Notes under the pieces: generated by a model
What the model saw: the letters and a program-made list of their open reading frames with translations, nothing else
Told to the model about the DNA's origin: nothing
Databases searched by the model: none
In this document: positions 9,848-18,898 of the stretch, in pieces
How positions within the stretch are numbered: the first letter of the stretch is position 1
How the letters are laid out: each line of letters opens with the position of its first letter
Assembly (NCBI RefSeq): GCF_014397005.1
Contig: NZ_JACGWS010000015.1
Coordinates: 85,420-149,419, forward strand
From: Kordia aestuariivivens
GTDB taxonomy: Bacteria > Bacteroidota > Bacteroidia > Flavobacteriales > Flavobacteriaceae
Length of the DNA: 64,000 bases
Direction: 5' to 3'
Made by a program: the position numbers and the translations under genes

Positions 9848-10522
9848 TTGATGAAACTTTATATTGTGCCAACACCTATTGGAAACTTACAAGATATGAC
9901 CTTTAGAGCGGTTGAAGTTTTGAAGAGTGTCGATCTTATTCTTGCGGAAGATACACGCACAAGCGGAAAACTGTTGAAGCATTTCGAAATTGGTACACAC
10001 ATGCAAAGTCATCACATGCACAATGAGCATAAAACGATGGAAACGTTGATAAAACGCATGCAAGCCGGCGAAACGTTTGCATTGATCAGTGATGCAGGAA
10101 CGCCCGCAATTTCAGATCCTGGATTTTTACTCACACGCGAATGTATTGCGAACAATATTCCTGTAGAATGTTTGCCAGGCGCCACAGCTTTTGTACCAGC
10201 GTTGGTGAATAGTGGTTTGCCAAATGATAAATTTGTCTTTGAAGGATTTTTGCCTGTAAAAAAGGGACGGCAAACGCGCTTTAAAATTTTAGCGGAAGAA
10301 ACGCGCACCATGATTTTCTACGAATCGCCACATAAACTAGTCAAAACGTTGGGGCATTTCTGTGAATATTTCGGCGAAGACCGACAAGTTTCTGTTTCCC
10401 GTGAACTCACAAAACTATTTGAAGAAAACATTCGCGGTACTGCAAAAGAAGTTTTAACACATTATGAAAACAAACCACCAAAAGGCGAGATTGTTGTTGT
10501 GGTTGATGGGAAAAGGCAGTAG
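9848..10522 (+). CDS. rsmI: 16S rRNA (cytidine(1402)-2'-O)-methyltransferase
   Basis: A 224-residue SAM-dependent methyltransferase of the tetrapyrrole-methylase fold that modifies C1402 in the ribosomal decoding centre. Signatures are the N-terminal LYIVPTPIGNLQDMTFRAVE, LAEDTRTS, the SAM loop SDAGTPAISDPG and PGATAFVPALVNSGL. The length is slightly short because the C-terminal extension is absent, as in many Bacteroidetes. Two Met codons (9848 and 9851) could both serve as start. Confidence 0.95.
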   Translation: MMKLYIVPTPIGNLQDMTFRAVEVLKSVDLILAEDTRTSGKLLKHFEIGTHMQSHHMHNEHKTMETLIKRMQAGETFALISDAGTPAISDPGFLLTRECIANNIPVECLPGATAFVPALVNSGLPNDKFVFEGFLPVKKGRQTRFKILAEETRTMIFYESPHKLVKTLGHFCEYFGEDRQVSVSRELTKLFEENIRGTAKEVLTHYENKPPKGEIVVVVDGKRQ

Positions 10523-10554
10523 TGAGTTATTAGTAGTGGGAATTGAGAAAATTA

Positions 10555-10597
10555 CGTCATATCGAGTGAAATTCTGAAAGAATTTAGTATCGAGATA
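10555..10597 (+). repeat. REP-like hairpin repeat (TCGAGTG...TATCGAGA family), copy at rsmI end
   Basis: CGTCA-TATCGAGTG, then a variable hairpin AAATTCT-GAA-AGAATTT, then TAGTATCGAGA. The flanks match six further copies around 36.8-37.6 kb, while the hairpin arms differ but still pair. A different repeat (cacttcgataaactcagcat...) follows at about 10651. Confidence 0.8.
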
Positions 10598-10759
10598 AAG
10601 TAATTTTCAAAATAATTCGTGAATTCGCGGCAAAACAAGTGAGATACTGCACTTCGATAAACTCAGCATACCATTCAGTAAGACGAAAAAACCAATAGCA
10701 AGCAGCTAAAAGCTAGAACCCAAAAGCGAAGCGACCCAAAACCTATTACCTAAAAAAAC

Positions 10760-11194
10760 CTAACTCGCTTCCCCCAAAATTCCATGCAACGAAAACACAT
10801 TCTTATGCACCATGCATTTGGTTTTTTTAAACAAGTTTGTAACAATCTTTTTTTCCTGTTGGATAATTTGAAACATCTTTTCAAGCATTTCGAAATCTTG
10901 TGATTTGTAACGTTTCAAGCATAAAATATAGGGCAACTCTTTCTTGCTTGATAAATATCGAACGCCAGCTTTAATGGCGGCAGAATGACCTTTGTCTTTT
11001 TTTACATCAATAATCGAAATAGGAACCATTGCATCTTCTTGAATTTCCTTCAATAGTTCCAACGTTTTATCTGTACTTCCGTTATTCACAAAACAAATAG
11101 AGAGTTTACTTTTTTCAGCAAACAGATGTACAAATTTTTGGACTTCAATTGCTGTTTCGTCATTTCGGAATAATATCAAAATTCCAATCTTCAT
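10760..11194 (-). CDS. Short, DxD-less glycosyltransferase family 2 homologue
   Basis: A 144-residue protein that aligns along its length with the GT2 domain of the neighbour at 11351-12505 (here ILILFRNDETAIEV, ICFVNNGSTDKTLELL, KDKGHSAAIKAGVRYL). Where the neighbour has the metal-binding LDADLST, this protein has LCLKRYKS, so the DxD is lost. The acceptor-side half is replaced by about 35 unrelated residues. It is probably a pseudo-enzyme or a decaying duplicate; it could instead be a regulatory partner. Same strand as the fusion gene, 156 bp apart, with a repeat element between them. Confidence 0.65.
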   Translation of the reverse strand: MKIGILILFRNDETAIEVQKFVHLFAEKSKLSICFVNNGSTDKTLELLKEIQEDAMVPISIIDVKKDKGHSAAIKAGVRYLSSKKELPYILCLKRYKSQDFEMLEKMFQIIQQEKKIVTNLFKKTKCMVHKNVFSLHGILGEAS

Positions 11195-11216
11195 TTTTGG
11201 TAGATTTTAAGGTTTC

Positions 11217-11301
11217 GTGAAACTCAATTTTGAGAAGCCTGATAAGGTGAACTCAAAACTGAAAGTTGAACTAACTTCGCTGAAGAGCGAAGTCTTTTTT
11301 T
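11217..11301 (+). repeat. Structured intergenic element, copy 1 (GTGAAACTCAATTTTGAG family)
   Basis: Begins GTGAAACTCAATTTTGAGAAGC, has a variable centre, then ACTCAAAACTGAAAGTTGAACTAA, a hairpin ACTTCGCT-GAAG-AGCGAAGT and a T-rich tail TCTTTTTTT. Homologous elements are at 25627-25706 (same orientation) and 36287-36387 (reverse). It separates the two GT2-type genes. Confidence 0.75.
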
Positions 11302-11350
11302 ATGTATTCTAAAATATTACGCAATTTCAAAATCGGTAGTTACTTCCTCT

Positions 11351-12505
11351 TTAGTTGAAGCTTTTTTTTTTACCTCTATACGACCAAGCTATCTGACCCA
11401 ATTGTCCAATAATTTTGATAGAATCTTTCATCGATAACTTTGATCCGTCTGCGTGAATCCAACGTTTCAATGGCTTCTCGCACATCATTGCACGCGCTGT
11501 TTCCAATCCGAAATGTCTACGCATACGCATAAAAATTTCCACATCAAACAACCACTTTGTAATGAACTTTTTATCAAAAGCTAAATTGATCACATCTTTA
11601 TGGAAAATCTTCGCACCACATTGTGTGTCTTTAAAATTCATGGATAAAATATTTCTGATAATCAAATTGATTGTCATACTGATAATCTTACGCGCAGATT
11701 CTTTCGTAATATTTGCGCCCATTCTGCTAATTCGTGAACCACTCACAATCTTAAATTCCGAGTTTTCAATCGTAGAAACCAAATCATCAAAATCTGATAA
11801 ATCCGTAGACAAATCTGCATCCAAAAACCCGATATAATCCAAATCTTCTTGTTGCGCCATAAGCAACATTCCCAAACGAACTGCTTCTGCTTTTCCGCCA
11901 TTTTTTTCACAATCATACACGGTAATAAAGTCTTCACGTCCTTTTTGTAATTTGTGCAAAACATCTAACGTTGCATCTTTACTTCCATCATTCACAAAAC
12001 ACAAATGATAGCCTGAATTACGATCAATAAAATCTGTAAATTCTTTACTTAATAATCGCTCTGCTTCATCATAACAAGGAATCACAACACCAACACATCG
12101 TTGCTGAATCATCACATTATTCGTGCTTTCTGTATTTGTTGTTTCTGGAATACCAATCAATCGTTTCACACGTGCACAAACTTCGTTCAGGCTCAATGGT
12201 TTTTTCATATAATCGTTAATACCTAAATCGAATCCTTTTGTAATCATGTCATCATTTGTATTTCCCGATAATATCATAATTGGCGTAGCTTCTTTTTTAT
12301 CGCTACGAATATGTTTTACGATTTCCATTCCGGAAATGGTTGGCATATTCATATCTACAATGACTAAATCTGGTTGAAACGTATCGTACAATTCAATGCC
12401 TTTAAAAGCGTTTGTTTCGGTTATAACTTCGTATCCTAATTCGGCTAATCTGCTTTCTAAAGGAATCAACACTAACTTCTGATCGTCTATCGCTAATATC
12501 TTCAT
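11351..12505 (-). CDS. Response-regulator receiver fused to a GT2 glycosyltransferase
   Basis: A 384-residue cytoplasmic protein with two domains. Residues 1-118 form a CheY-like receiver: acidic pair Asp7/Asp8, phosphoacceptor Asp51 in VDMNMP, switch Ser80, and Lys102 in KKPLS. Residues 138-380 form a GT2 of the ALG5/DPM1 type: VIPCYDEAERL, VNDGSKDAT, DAD at 229-231, DTQCGAKIF and a C-terminal RWIHADGSKLS. Such GT2s transfer a sugar from a nucleotide donor, often to a lipid phosphate; no C-terminal membrane segments are present. The fusion implies glycosyl transfer gated by phosphorylation. A LytTR-like direct repeat lies 69-102 bp upstream. Confidence 0.9.
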   Translation of the reverse strand: MKILAIDDQKLVLIPLESRLAELGYEVITETNAFKGIELYDTFQPDLVIVDMNMPTISGMEIVKHIRSDKKEATPIMILSGNTNDDMITKGFDLGINDYMKKPLSLNEVCARVKRLIGIPETTNTESTNNVMIQQRCVGVVIPCYDEAERLLSKEFTDFIDRNSGYHLCFVNDGSKDATLDVLHKLQKGREDFITVYDCEKNGGKAEAVRLGMLLMAQQEDLDYIGFLDADLSTDLSDFDDLVSTIENSEFKIVSGSRISRMGANITKESARKIISMTINLIIRNILSMNFKDTQCGAKIFHKDVINLAFDKKFITKWLFDVEIFMRMRRHFGLETARAMMCEKPLKRWIHADGSKLSMKDSIKIIGQLGQIAWSYRGKKKSFN

Positions 12506-12573
12506 AATGGATAATTTTTTAGGGTTACTTACAGGTCAAAAGTAGGTTGGATTCGCTGAGGATTTTGCTAGAA

Positions 12574-12607
12574 GTACTCAAAACGAAACTATCCTTAGAC
12601 GAAATGC
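12574..12607 (-). promoter_or_regulatory. LytTR-like direct repeat upstream of the REC-GT2 gene
   Basis: Read on the minus strand: GCATTTCGTCTAAGG (12607-12593) followed 21 bp later by TCGTTTTGAGTAC (12586-12574), eight matches in 13. The first half-site is nearly identical to those at 28388 and 34968. The 21-bp period puts both half-sites on one face of the helix. Confidence 0.55.
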
Positions 12608-12687
12608 AATTTCCTTTAGTCCAATTAAAAATTACACCGTTTATCTTTACAATAATGAAATTACATGATGATGAGTTGTTTTAATAG

Positions 12688-12766
12688 CGTCATTCTGAAC
12701 TTGATTCAGAATCCCATTAAGCTGATTTTAATTATTATGAGAAACCGAATCAAGTTCGGTTTGACG
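12688..12766. repeat. Inverted intergenic repeat (CTGAACTTGATTCAG family), full copy
   Basis: Left arm 12688-12713 and right arm 12742-12766 are inverted copies of each other. Each keeps the GAACTTGATTC core, with TT/CC differences compensated within each arm (TTCTGAACTTGATTCAGAA versus AACCGAATCAAGTTCGGTT). It lies in the divergent promoter region between the REC-GT2 gene and the GT-C operon. Confidence 0.85.
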
Positions 12767-12803
12767 AGATTTTATTAAAAAGTGAATGCATCATATATAA
12801 AAC

Positions 12804-15800
12804 ATGAAAGAGACAACAAACAAACTACTACTATTGGCACTACTTCTCGGAGTTGTGTTTCATGGTGCGTCTATCTTTTTTACGTTGGAAACTACCTATG
12901 ATGCGTTAATCCACTTATTCTTTGCCGATCATTATGCAAACAGTTGGTTTGAACCTTGGAATTATAAATGGTACACAGGATTTACGGTAATGAGTTATCC
13001 GCCGTTAGTACATCAATCTATTGGTGCGTTATCGTTAATTGGCGGTTTAAAATTTGGACTTTTTACGGTGGCAATCATTGCGGTGATTCTATTCATTACT
13101 GGTGTGTATCGGTTCTCTTTGCTCATGACAGGAAACAAAAGAGTCGCTGGTTATGCGGCAATTTTGGCGGTTTTCTCGTCTTCATTTGTAGAAACCTTGC
13201 ATATTTTTGGACAATTGCCAAGTATTGTAGGAATTTCTGTGTTGATGCATGCCTTACCCGAAATTTATTTGTGGTTAAAAACAGGAAAGTATAAATACCT
13301 TTTTACGTCGCTTTCGCTGATTGCAGTTACGGTTACCTCACATCATGTAACACCAATTTTTGGGATGATCTTTTTCATATTTCCGTTAATCGGGATGGTG
13401 CTAATGGACGCTTCTCGCGAAGAAGTAAACAGTACAAAAGAAGTAACGTTTATAGTTTTTTGGAAGCAATTTTTAAAGCTTTTCAAGCGAATTATTAGTT
13501 TCGGAATGTTGTCACTCGTGATTATTGTCGGATGTATCTTACCCTATTGGATCAATTCCAAAAACAATCCAATTACGCAAGTACCAATTCCGCACGGTTC
13601 ACGCGATCACTTTATAGAAATTTCGTCTTCAGGATTGGTTTTCTTTCTAATTCCTTGGGGAATTTTACTCTTTCTATTACCATATATATTTTACAGATAT
13701 TACAGTAAACGCTATCTATTTTTTGGCTTGTCAATTACCATATTGTTCGTTTTAGGAACAGGCGGAACAACGCCAATTCCACGAATGTTATTGGGTGAAA
13801 CGGCTTTCAATATCTTAACCTTGGACAGATTCACGTTGTGGGCTTCCATTATGTCATTACCGCTTTTTGGCGAATTTGTATATCGTTTTGTTGAAGGTGA
13901 TTTAAAAGCATTGCTACAAGAAAAATTTGGCGCTATCTATCACAGAATCATTGGTGGCGGATTAGCAGGTTTATTTGTCTTTATGACCATTTTCACGATG
14001 AGTTTAGGCTATTTCAGACCATCGCAACCGAAAAAAATAAACATGTTGCCTATTGTGAATTTCCTCAATCAAGATCAACACGATCAATGGAGATATCTAA
14101 CACTTGGTTTTGGCGATCAAATGGCTTGGTTATCAGCACAAACAAACGCAATGACAGTTGACGGAAACTATCATTCTGCACGACGTTTGCCAGAATTGAC
14201 AACACGACCAATAGAACGTTTAGAAAACTCAAAATTCAAAGGCGTTGCCGGAATCGGATCCTTACAACAATTCTTAACAACGCCCGAAAAATACAATCTA
14301 AAATATATATTTTCCAACGATAAATTTTACGATCCAATTCTCTATTTCTGCGGTTGGCAACGCTTGCCACAATTGGAAAATGGAATCATGGTTTGGGAAC
14401 GACTCAACGTTGCCCCACTTTCATCAATTTTACCGAAAGATGAGGTTTCAACCTGGCAAAAAATGTTGTGGGGAATTATGCCGTTTCTCACGTTGATATT
14501 GGCGTTTATACTCAACATTCAACCCATCTTTCTGAGATACATTCAGCGAAAGCGAACTGATTCACAAGCATATCTAAATTTCAAAATTGAATATGGAAAT
14601 TTCTCAAGAAAACTTGTAAAAGTGAATCATATTTGGGCAATAATTCTCACGTTGATTCTTTGTTTTGGAACCTATCAATTCTACCTAAAAAACGATGCAC
14701 AACGTTCGCCCGAAAATGTCGTAAAGGCGTATTATGATGCACTCGATTTTAAACAATTTGAAAAAGCATACAGTTTCATCAATCCAGAAAACAAAAGTAC
14801 AATTGCGCAATACATGTTGGAGATTTCTTCTACGGACGGATTGTTGAGTTCGTATGCAAAACTAGACGCATTGGAAACTGAAATCATTACGGAAACGGAT
14901 CGTTTGGTTACGCTGAAAGTCACCTCAAAATGGATTACACCATTAGAAAAAATTCAAAAAGTAGACTATAAAACGGTTCTAAAACACAACGGAAAATGGT
15001 TTTTACAACCAGAAACTGTTGAAGCCGATTTGCCGCCCGATCAATTAGTTGAGAACAATGAAACTTCGTATTTCAATCACGGACGAAGACGTATTACAAC
15101 CGAACAAACCTATCATGAAGATGTTTTAAAACAACCAGTTTTGGAGATTATTTCCGCAAAATTGGTCAATCATAATGGACATTACGCAATTGTTGGTGAA
15201 GTTCAAAACATTGACAATGTACCCGCGGATGTGGTTTTAAAAGGAACCTTGTACAACGATAAAAATGTGGAATTGGCAACGTACAACGCCAAATATCATA
15301 TCAAGCACAAATTGATGCCGAAAGAAGTGACGTCGTTCCGAATTAACTTTGAAGGAATTGCATGGTCAAACACGCAAGATTCCATTCCGAAAACCTTCAA
15401 TCCAGACGAATTTACACCTGCGCATTTTGAAGATGAACCGACAAAGTTCAATTTGCAAGCAGCAGGAAATGTTTCTGGCTTGGATTTGTACAAAAATATC
15501 GTGTTGAATGATGTAGAAATTGATCAGAAAACCATCAAAGGAAACTTGTTCAATAGCGGTTTGCAAGAAATTACGGTTCCACAATTATTGATCACGTATT
15601 ATGATGAAAACAAAGAATTGTTGTGGGTAGATCATTTGTTTTTGGACAGCGGAATTCGTCAGCAACGAAAACAGGCTTTTAGCTATAAATTATCAGGAAA
15701 TGATGCCATAAAAATTATCAGTACGGACATGGAAAACTGTTACGTAAATGGTTTGCCAAACGCGGACATTTCTGCGAAAATTCTATCCAACAGAAAACAA

Positions 15801-15884
15801 CAAGATGCATTGCAAAAAATAACGCATTCGGTGTATCAATATGTGAAAATTGAAATGAACGCGTATATCGGAAATCCAAAATGA
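12804..15884 (+). CDS. Large GT-C-like membrane protein with NTF2-like and FxLYD-type C-terminal domains
   Basis: A 1026-residue inner-membrane protein. About ten membrane segments occur in residues 5-410, with further ones near 560 and 640. The first loop (TYDALIHLFFADHYANSWFEPWNYKW...SYPPLVH) resembles the loop of GT-C/PTPS-related membrane glycosyltransferases, which use lipid-linked sugars on the outer face. After the last segment, residues about 660-770 resemble an NTF2-like fold (SPENVVKAYYDALDFKQFEKAYSF). Then comes a beta domain of FxLYD type (LEIISAKLVNHNGHYAIVGEVQN). It is the first gene of a three-gene operon and overlaps the next by four bases. It could be the polymerase of the proposed exopolysaccharide; this is inferred from fold and context only. 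Confidence 0.75.
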   Translation: MKETTNKLLLLALLLGVVFHGASIFFTLETTYDALIHLFFADHYANSWFEPWNYKWYTGFTVMSYPPLVHQSIGALSLIGGLKFGLFTVAIIAVILFITGVYRFSLLMTGNKRVAGYAAILAVFSSSFVETLHIFGQLPSIVGISVLMHALPEIYLWLKTGKYKYLFTSLSLIAVTVTSHHVTPIFGMIFFIFPLIGMVLMDASREEVNSTKEVTFIVFWKQFLKLFKRIISFGMLSLVIIVGCILPYWINSKNNPITQVPIPHGSRDHFIEISSSGLVFFLIPWGILLFLLPYIFYRYYSKRYLFFGLSITILFVLGTGGTTPIPRMLLGETAFNILTLDRFTLWASIMSLPLFGEFVYRFVEGDLKALLQEKFGAIYHRIIGGGLAGLFVFMTIFTMSLGYFRPSQPKKINMLPIVNFLNQDQHDQWRYLTLGFGDQMAWLSAQTNAMTVDGNYHSARRLPELTTRPIERLENSKFKGVAGIGSLQQFLTTPEKYNLKYIFSNDKFYDPILYFCGWQRLPQLENGIMVWERLNVAPLSSILPKDEVSTWQKMLWGIMPFLTLILAFILNIQPIFLRYIQRKRTDSQAYLNFKIEYGNFSRKLVKVNHIWAIILTLILCFGTYQFYLKNDAQRSPENVVKAYYDALDFKQFEKAYSFINPENKSTIAQYMLEISSTDGLLSSYAKLDALETEIITETDRLVTLKVTSKWITPLEKIQKVDYKTVLKHNGKWFLQPETVEADLPPDQLVENNETSYFNHGRRRITTEQTYHEDVLKQPVLEIISAKLVNHNGHYAIVGEVQNIDNVPADVVLKGTLYNDKNVELATYNAKYHIKHKLMPKEVTSFRINFEGIAWSNTQDSIPKTFNPDEFTPAHFEDEPTKFNLQAAGNVSGLDLYKNIVLNDVEIDQKTIKGNLFNSGLQEITVPQLLITYYDENKELLWVDHLFLDSGIRQQRKQAFSYKLSGNDAIKIISTDMENCYVNGLPNADISAKILSNRKQQDALQKITHSVYQYVKIEMNAYIGNPK

Positions 15885-17098
15885 TGAACTTAAAATATAT
15901 AGCAGTTTTGTGTAGCTTTTTCTTTTTTGCGTCAAGCGCGAAGGAACTCAGCGCGCAAACAAATGAAGCAATTCAACTAGAAATTTCCGAACGAGAATTC
16001 ACGGCTGGCGAACCGATTGTGTTGAAATTCTCGGGAACGCAAAACACTTCCATTCTACTATATTGCGCTAATAGTTATGGTTCCACTTTGATTACGCCTA
16101 AAGTTGAGAATAATCAATTACACTATACAATTCCAACTCAAATCGCTACTAAAATTGGCGCTGTCAACTGGAAATTAGTAACTGAAAACAATTCGCTTTC
16201 AGGCACATTTACGGTGCTTGCGCAAGCAAAACCTGTTTCTATGGAAACCTACGTTGGTCCGCCAAGTATTGCCGCAGGCGGAAACGATTATACGATGTTA
16301 GTGGTGATTCCAACCGACAAATTGGGCAATCCATTAAAGTCAACTACGGAAGTAACTGTGAAGCATCAGTTTTTGGCAAACGAAACAAATGAAACGGTTT
16401 TCACTAAAAATTTAATTGCGTATCAAAATATTTATTCGCCAATAGAAAGTGGCAGAATGTTGTTGTCAACAGAATGTTTAGGTTTGAATTCTAAAGAATA
16501 TACCGTACATGTTTTGCCTGCGGTTTCGACAAATTTCGAAATTTTCGCCAAGCGTTCACATGAATATGCGGATGGAAATCAAATCACGACGTTTACAACT
16601 TCGGTGCTAAAAGATGAACACAATAATATTGTCAGTGATGGAAGTTTCGTCACGTTTTACATCACAAATTCAGACGGAAACCTATTGAAAACTTCAGGAA
16701 TGACCATTAAGGGAGTTGCAACTGCAAAAATGATGCATCCTGATCATTCAGCAACTTGGAGTGTAAAAGCATCTGTGACAGGAATTTCAGAAAGCAATAC
16801 AATTTCGTTGACGTATAAAAAAGTCATGGACGATTTCACGGTTGCATTCTCAGAAAACAACAGAAATATTTCGGTTGGACCTTTGAAAAGCTTCATGAAT
16901 CAACTAATTCCAGATGGTTTACAAGTGAAATTAATCATCTATCAAAACAAAAAAATCATTAAAGAATATTCAAAAGAATCGCGTGAAGGATCTGTGAATT
17001 TTGAATTAAACTCAAATATTTTCGGCAACGGAAACTACGATTTCGAAATTACAACCGCAGGAATTACAAAAACATTTCAAGGGAAGAAACTATGGTAA
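15881..17098 (+). CDS. Secreted protein of unknown function in exopolysaccharide operon
   Basis: A 405-residue protein with an N-terminal signal peptide (LKYIAVLCSFFFFASSAKELSAQ), cleaved near residue 27. The rest is beta-rich and looks like several immunoglobulin-like or invasin-type sandwich domains (PSIAAGGNDYTMLVVIPTDK, TFTTSVLKDEHNNIVSDGSF). Such domains often bind or brace carbohydrates. The start overlaps the previous stop (ATGA), and the stop lies inside the start of the next gene, so all three are translationally coupled. No catalytic motif is visible. Confidence 0.72.
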   Translation: MMNLKYIAVLCSFFFFASSAKELSAQTNEAIQLEISEREFTAGEPIVLKFSGTQNTSILLYCANSYGSTLITPKVENNQLHYTIPTQIATKIGAVNWKLVTENNSLSGTFTVLAQAKPVSMETYVGPPSIAAGGNDYTMLVVIPTDKLGNPLKSTTEVTVKHQFLANETNETVFTKNLIAYQNIYSPIESGRMLLSTECLGLNSKEYTVHVLPAVSTNFEIFAKRSHEYADGNQITTFTTSVLKDEHNNIVSDGSFVTFYITNSDGNLLKTSGMTIKGVATAKMMHPDHSATWSVKASVTGISESNTISLTYKKVMDDFTVAFSENNRNISVGPLKSFMNQLIPDGLQVKLIIYQNKKIIKEYSKESREGSVNFELNSNIFGNGNYDFEITTAGITKTFQGKKLW

Positions 17099-18606
17099 AA
17101 ACCGATAAAAATATCATACGAGGATTTTTAGTATTCTCCTATGTCGTCATCATTTCGATGTTGATTTTCTTAATCAGCAGTTCGTTTAGTTACCTAAATA
17201 CAGGCGCGGACAGAAGCAAATTATTACACACGGAAGTTAAAAAAGCAGAAAACTATTCACCAAAAATTGTTTGGGTAGAAGACGGAAACGAAGGTAGAAA
17301 TGTCGATGAGCAAACATTAATCAAGATTGAAAATGATTATTTGGATGCTTGGTATGTGCGAAATGTGGCGTATAAAACTAATCAAACCGTTGGAATTGCG
17401 GATTATTACACAGACAATGCACGCAAAAATATAGCAGAATTTGTAGCGCAAAATAAAAAACAACAGATTTCTGTAGAAGCAACCACACTTTCACACCAAC
17501 CGAATATTGAATTCTTTAGTGAAGATGGACAATTAGTGGTTTTGTCTGATAAAAATGTGGTGGAATATAAGAAGCTTTTCAAAGACGGAAAGTTTGTCAT
17601 GGAAACCACAGAAACGGCGAATTACAAAATAATTTTATTGTTGGAAGATGGTTTTTGGCGCATTCGACATTTGGTAAAAGAAACAATTGCAGATTTTGAT
17701 AAAACGATTCAAAATAAATCATTTGCTAACTTGAATATTAAAGGCATTAATTACTATCCGCAAGCGACACCTTGGGATATGTTTGGCGATCAATTTGATA
17801 TTAAAATCATTGAAAACGATTTCAGTATTATGAAAGATGCGGGTTTAAATACGATTCGAATTTTCATTCAATATGACGATTTTGGAAAAGCAGAAGTGAA
17901 AGAAGAAAAACTACAAAAACTACAGCAAGTTTTAGATGCTGCCGAAACCAAAAAACTCAAAGCGGTGGTGACACTTTTTGACTTCTACGGAAATTACGAA
18001 GTGTTAGATTGGACATTGACACACCGACATGCGGAAACGATTGTGTCGCGATTTAAAAATCACAACGCAATTCTCGCTTGGGACATCAAAAACGAACCGA
18101 ATTTAGACTTTGAATCACGTGGAAAACAAACTGTACTAGCGTGGTTAGATCACATCCTTTTAGTAGTAAAATCGATTGATACAAAACATTTGGTGACCAT
18201 TGGTTGGTCAAACACAGAAAGTGCCCATTTACTAAAAGACAAGCTTGATTTTGTATCGTTTCATTATTACGAAGATCGTGCAAATTTTGAACAATCCTAT
18301 TTAGATTTAAAAGCCAAAATACCAAACAAACAAATCGTTTTAGGAGAATTTGGAGAATCATCTTATGGCGGATTTTGGAAACCGTTTGTAGGTTCTGAAC
18401 AAAAACAAGCTGCATATTTCAAAGAAATGCAACAAGTCTTAGCTGCGCAAAACATTTCATTCATGTCCTGGACATTATACGACTTTGAAGACATTCCAGC
18501 TTCGGTTGTCGGAAGTCGTCCGTGGCGAACAAATCCTCAGAAAAAGTTTGGATTTATTGATAAGGATGGGAATAGGAAATTGGCTTTTGAGTTTGCTGTG
18601 GAGTGA
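17092..18606 (+). CDS. Membrane-anchored GH5-like glycoside hydrolase with NTF2-like domain
   Basis: A 504-residue protein in three parts. A signal anchor spans residues 11-34. An NTF2-like domain covers about 75-198 (ENDYLDAWYVRNVAYKTNQ, LEDGFWRIRHLVKE). A TIM-barrel covers about 212-500. The barrel carries clan-A features: acid/base Glu335 in DIKNEPN, HYYED, and nucleophile Glu419 in LGEFGES. The family normally cleaves beta-linked glucans or mannans; here it faces the periplasm and shares an NTF2-like module with the first gene of the operon. It may trim or release the nascent polymer, as BcsZ does in cellulose systems. Overlaps the upstream gene by seven bases. Confidence 0.82.
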   Translation: MVKTDKNIIRGFLVFSYVVIISMLIFLISSSFSYLNTGADRSKLLHTEVKKAENYSPKIVWVEDGNEGRNVDEQTLIKIENDYLDAWYVRNVAYKTNQTVGIADYYTDNARKNIAEFVAQNKKQQISVEATTLSHQPNIEFFSEDGQLVVLSDKNVVEYKKLFKDGKFVMETTETANYKIILLLEDGFWRIRHLVKETIADFDKTIQNKSFANLNIKGINYYPQATPWDMFGDQFDIKIIENDFSIMKDAGLNTIRIFIQYDDFGKAEVKEEKLQKLQQVLDAAETKKLKAVVTLFDFYGNYEVLDWTLTHRHAETIVSRFKNHNAILAWDIKNEPNLDFESRGKQTVLAWLDHILLVVKSIDTKHLVTIGWSNTESAHLLKDKLDFVSFHYYEDRANFEQSYLDLKAKIPNKQIVLGEFGESSYGGFWKPFVGSEQKQAAYFKEMQQVLAAQNISFMSWTLYDFEDIPASVVGSRPWRTNPQKKFGFIDKDGNRKLAFEFAVE

Positions 18607-18620
18607 TATTACATAATAAA

Positions 18621-18640
18621 TTATATCTGAATGCATATAA
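18621..18640 (+). promoter_or_regulatory. HipB operator O1
   Basis: TTATAT-N8-ATATAA, a perfect 6-bp inverted repeat with an eight-base spacer, the same spacing as the HipB operators of E. coli. It is repeated exactly 40 bp downstream, ahead of hipB. Confidence 0.7.
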
Positions 18641-18660
18641 TTCAGTGTATTTATCTAATT

Positions 18661-18680
18661 TTATATCTAAATACATATAA
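18661..18680 (+). promoter_or_regulatory. HipB operator O2, touching the hipB start codon
   Basis: Second TTATAT-N8-ATATAA palindrome, 17 of 20 bases identical to O1. Its last base is the A of the hipB ATG, leaving no room for a conventional ribosome-binding site. The mRNA may therefore be leaderless or very short-leadered and fully shut by autorepression. Confidence 0.7.
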
Positions 18681-18898
18681 TGAAGTCTTTGTCAGAATTT
18701 GTAAAAGAGCGTAGAAAAGAAGTTGACTTAACTCAAGAAGAGTTTGCCGATCGAGCCGGAGTAGCCTTGACAGTAGTTCGTAAGATAGAACAAGGCAAAA
18801 CAAATTTGAATATGAATAAGGTAAATTTAGTATTAAGTATGTTTGGTCATGTATTGGGATCCTTAAACAGTAAAGAGCTAATAGATGAGACAAGGTAA
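18680..18898 (+). CDS. hipB: HipB-like XRE antitoxin/autorepressor
   Basis: A 72-residue protein that is almost entirely a Cro/CI helix-turn-helix (LTQEEFADRAGVALTVVRKIEQGK, about residues 18-41). It has the short tail typical of HipB (MNKVNLVLSMFGHVLG). HipB binds its own operators and, with HipA, neutralises the HipA kinase. Two operators lie directly upstream. The partner hipA is reduced to a remnant, so this antitoxin is orphaned and may now act only as an autorepressor. Confidence 0.85.
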   Translation: MKSLSEFVKERRKEVDLTQEEFADRAGVALTVVRKIEQGKTNLNMNKVNLVLSMFGHVLGSLNSKELIDETR

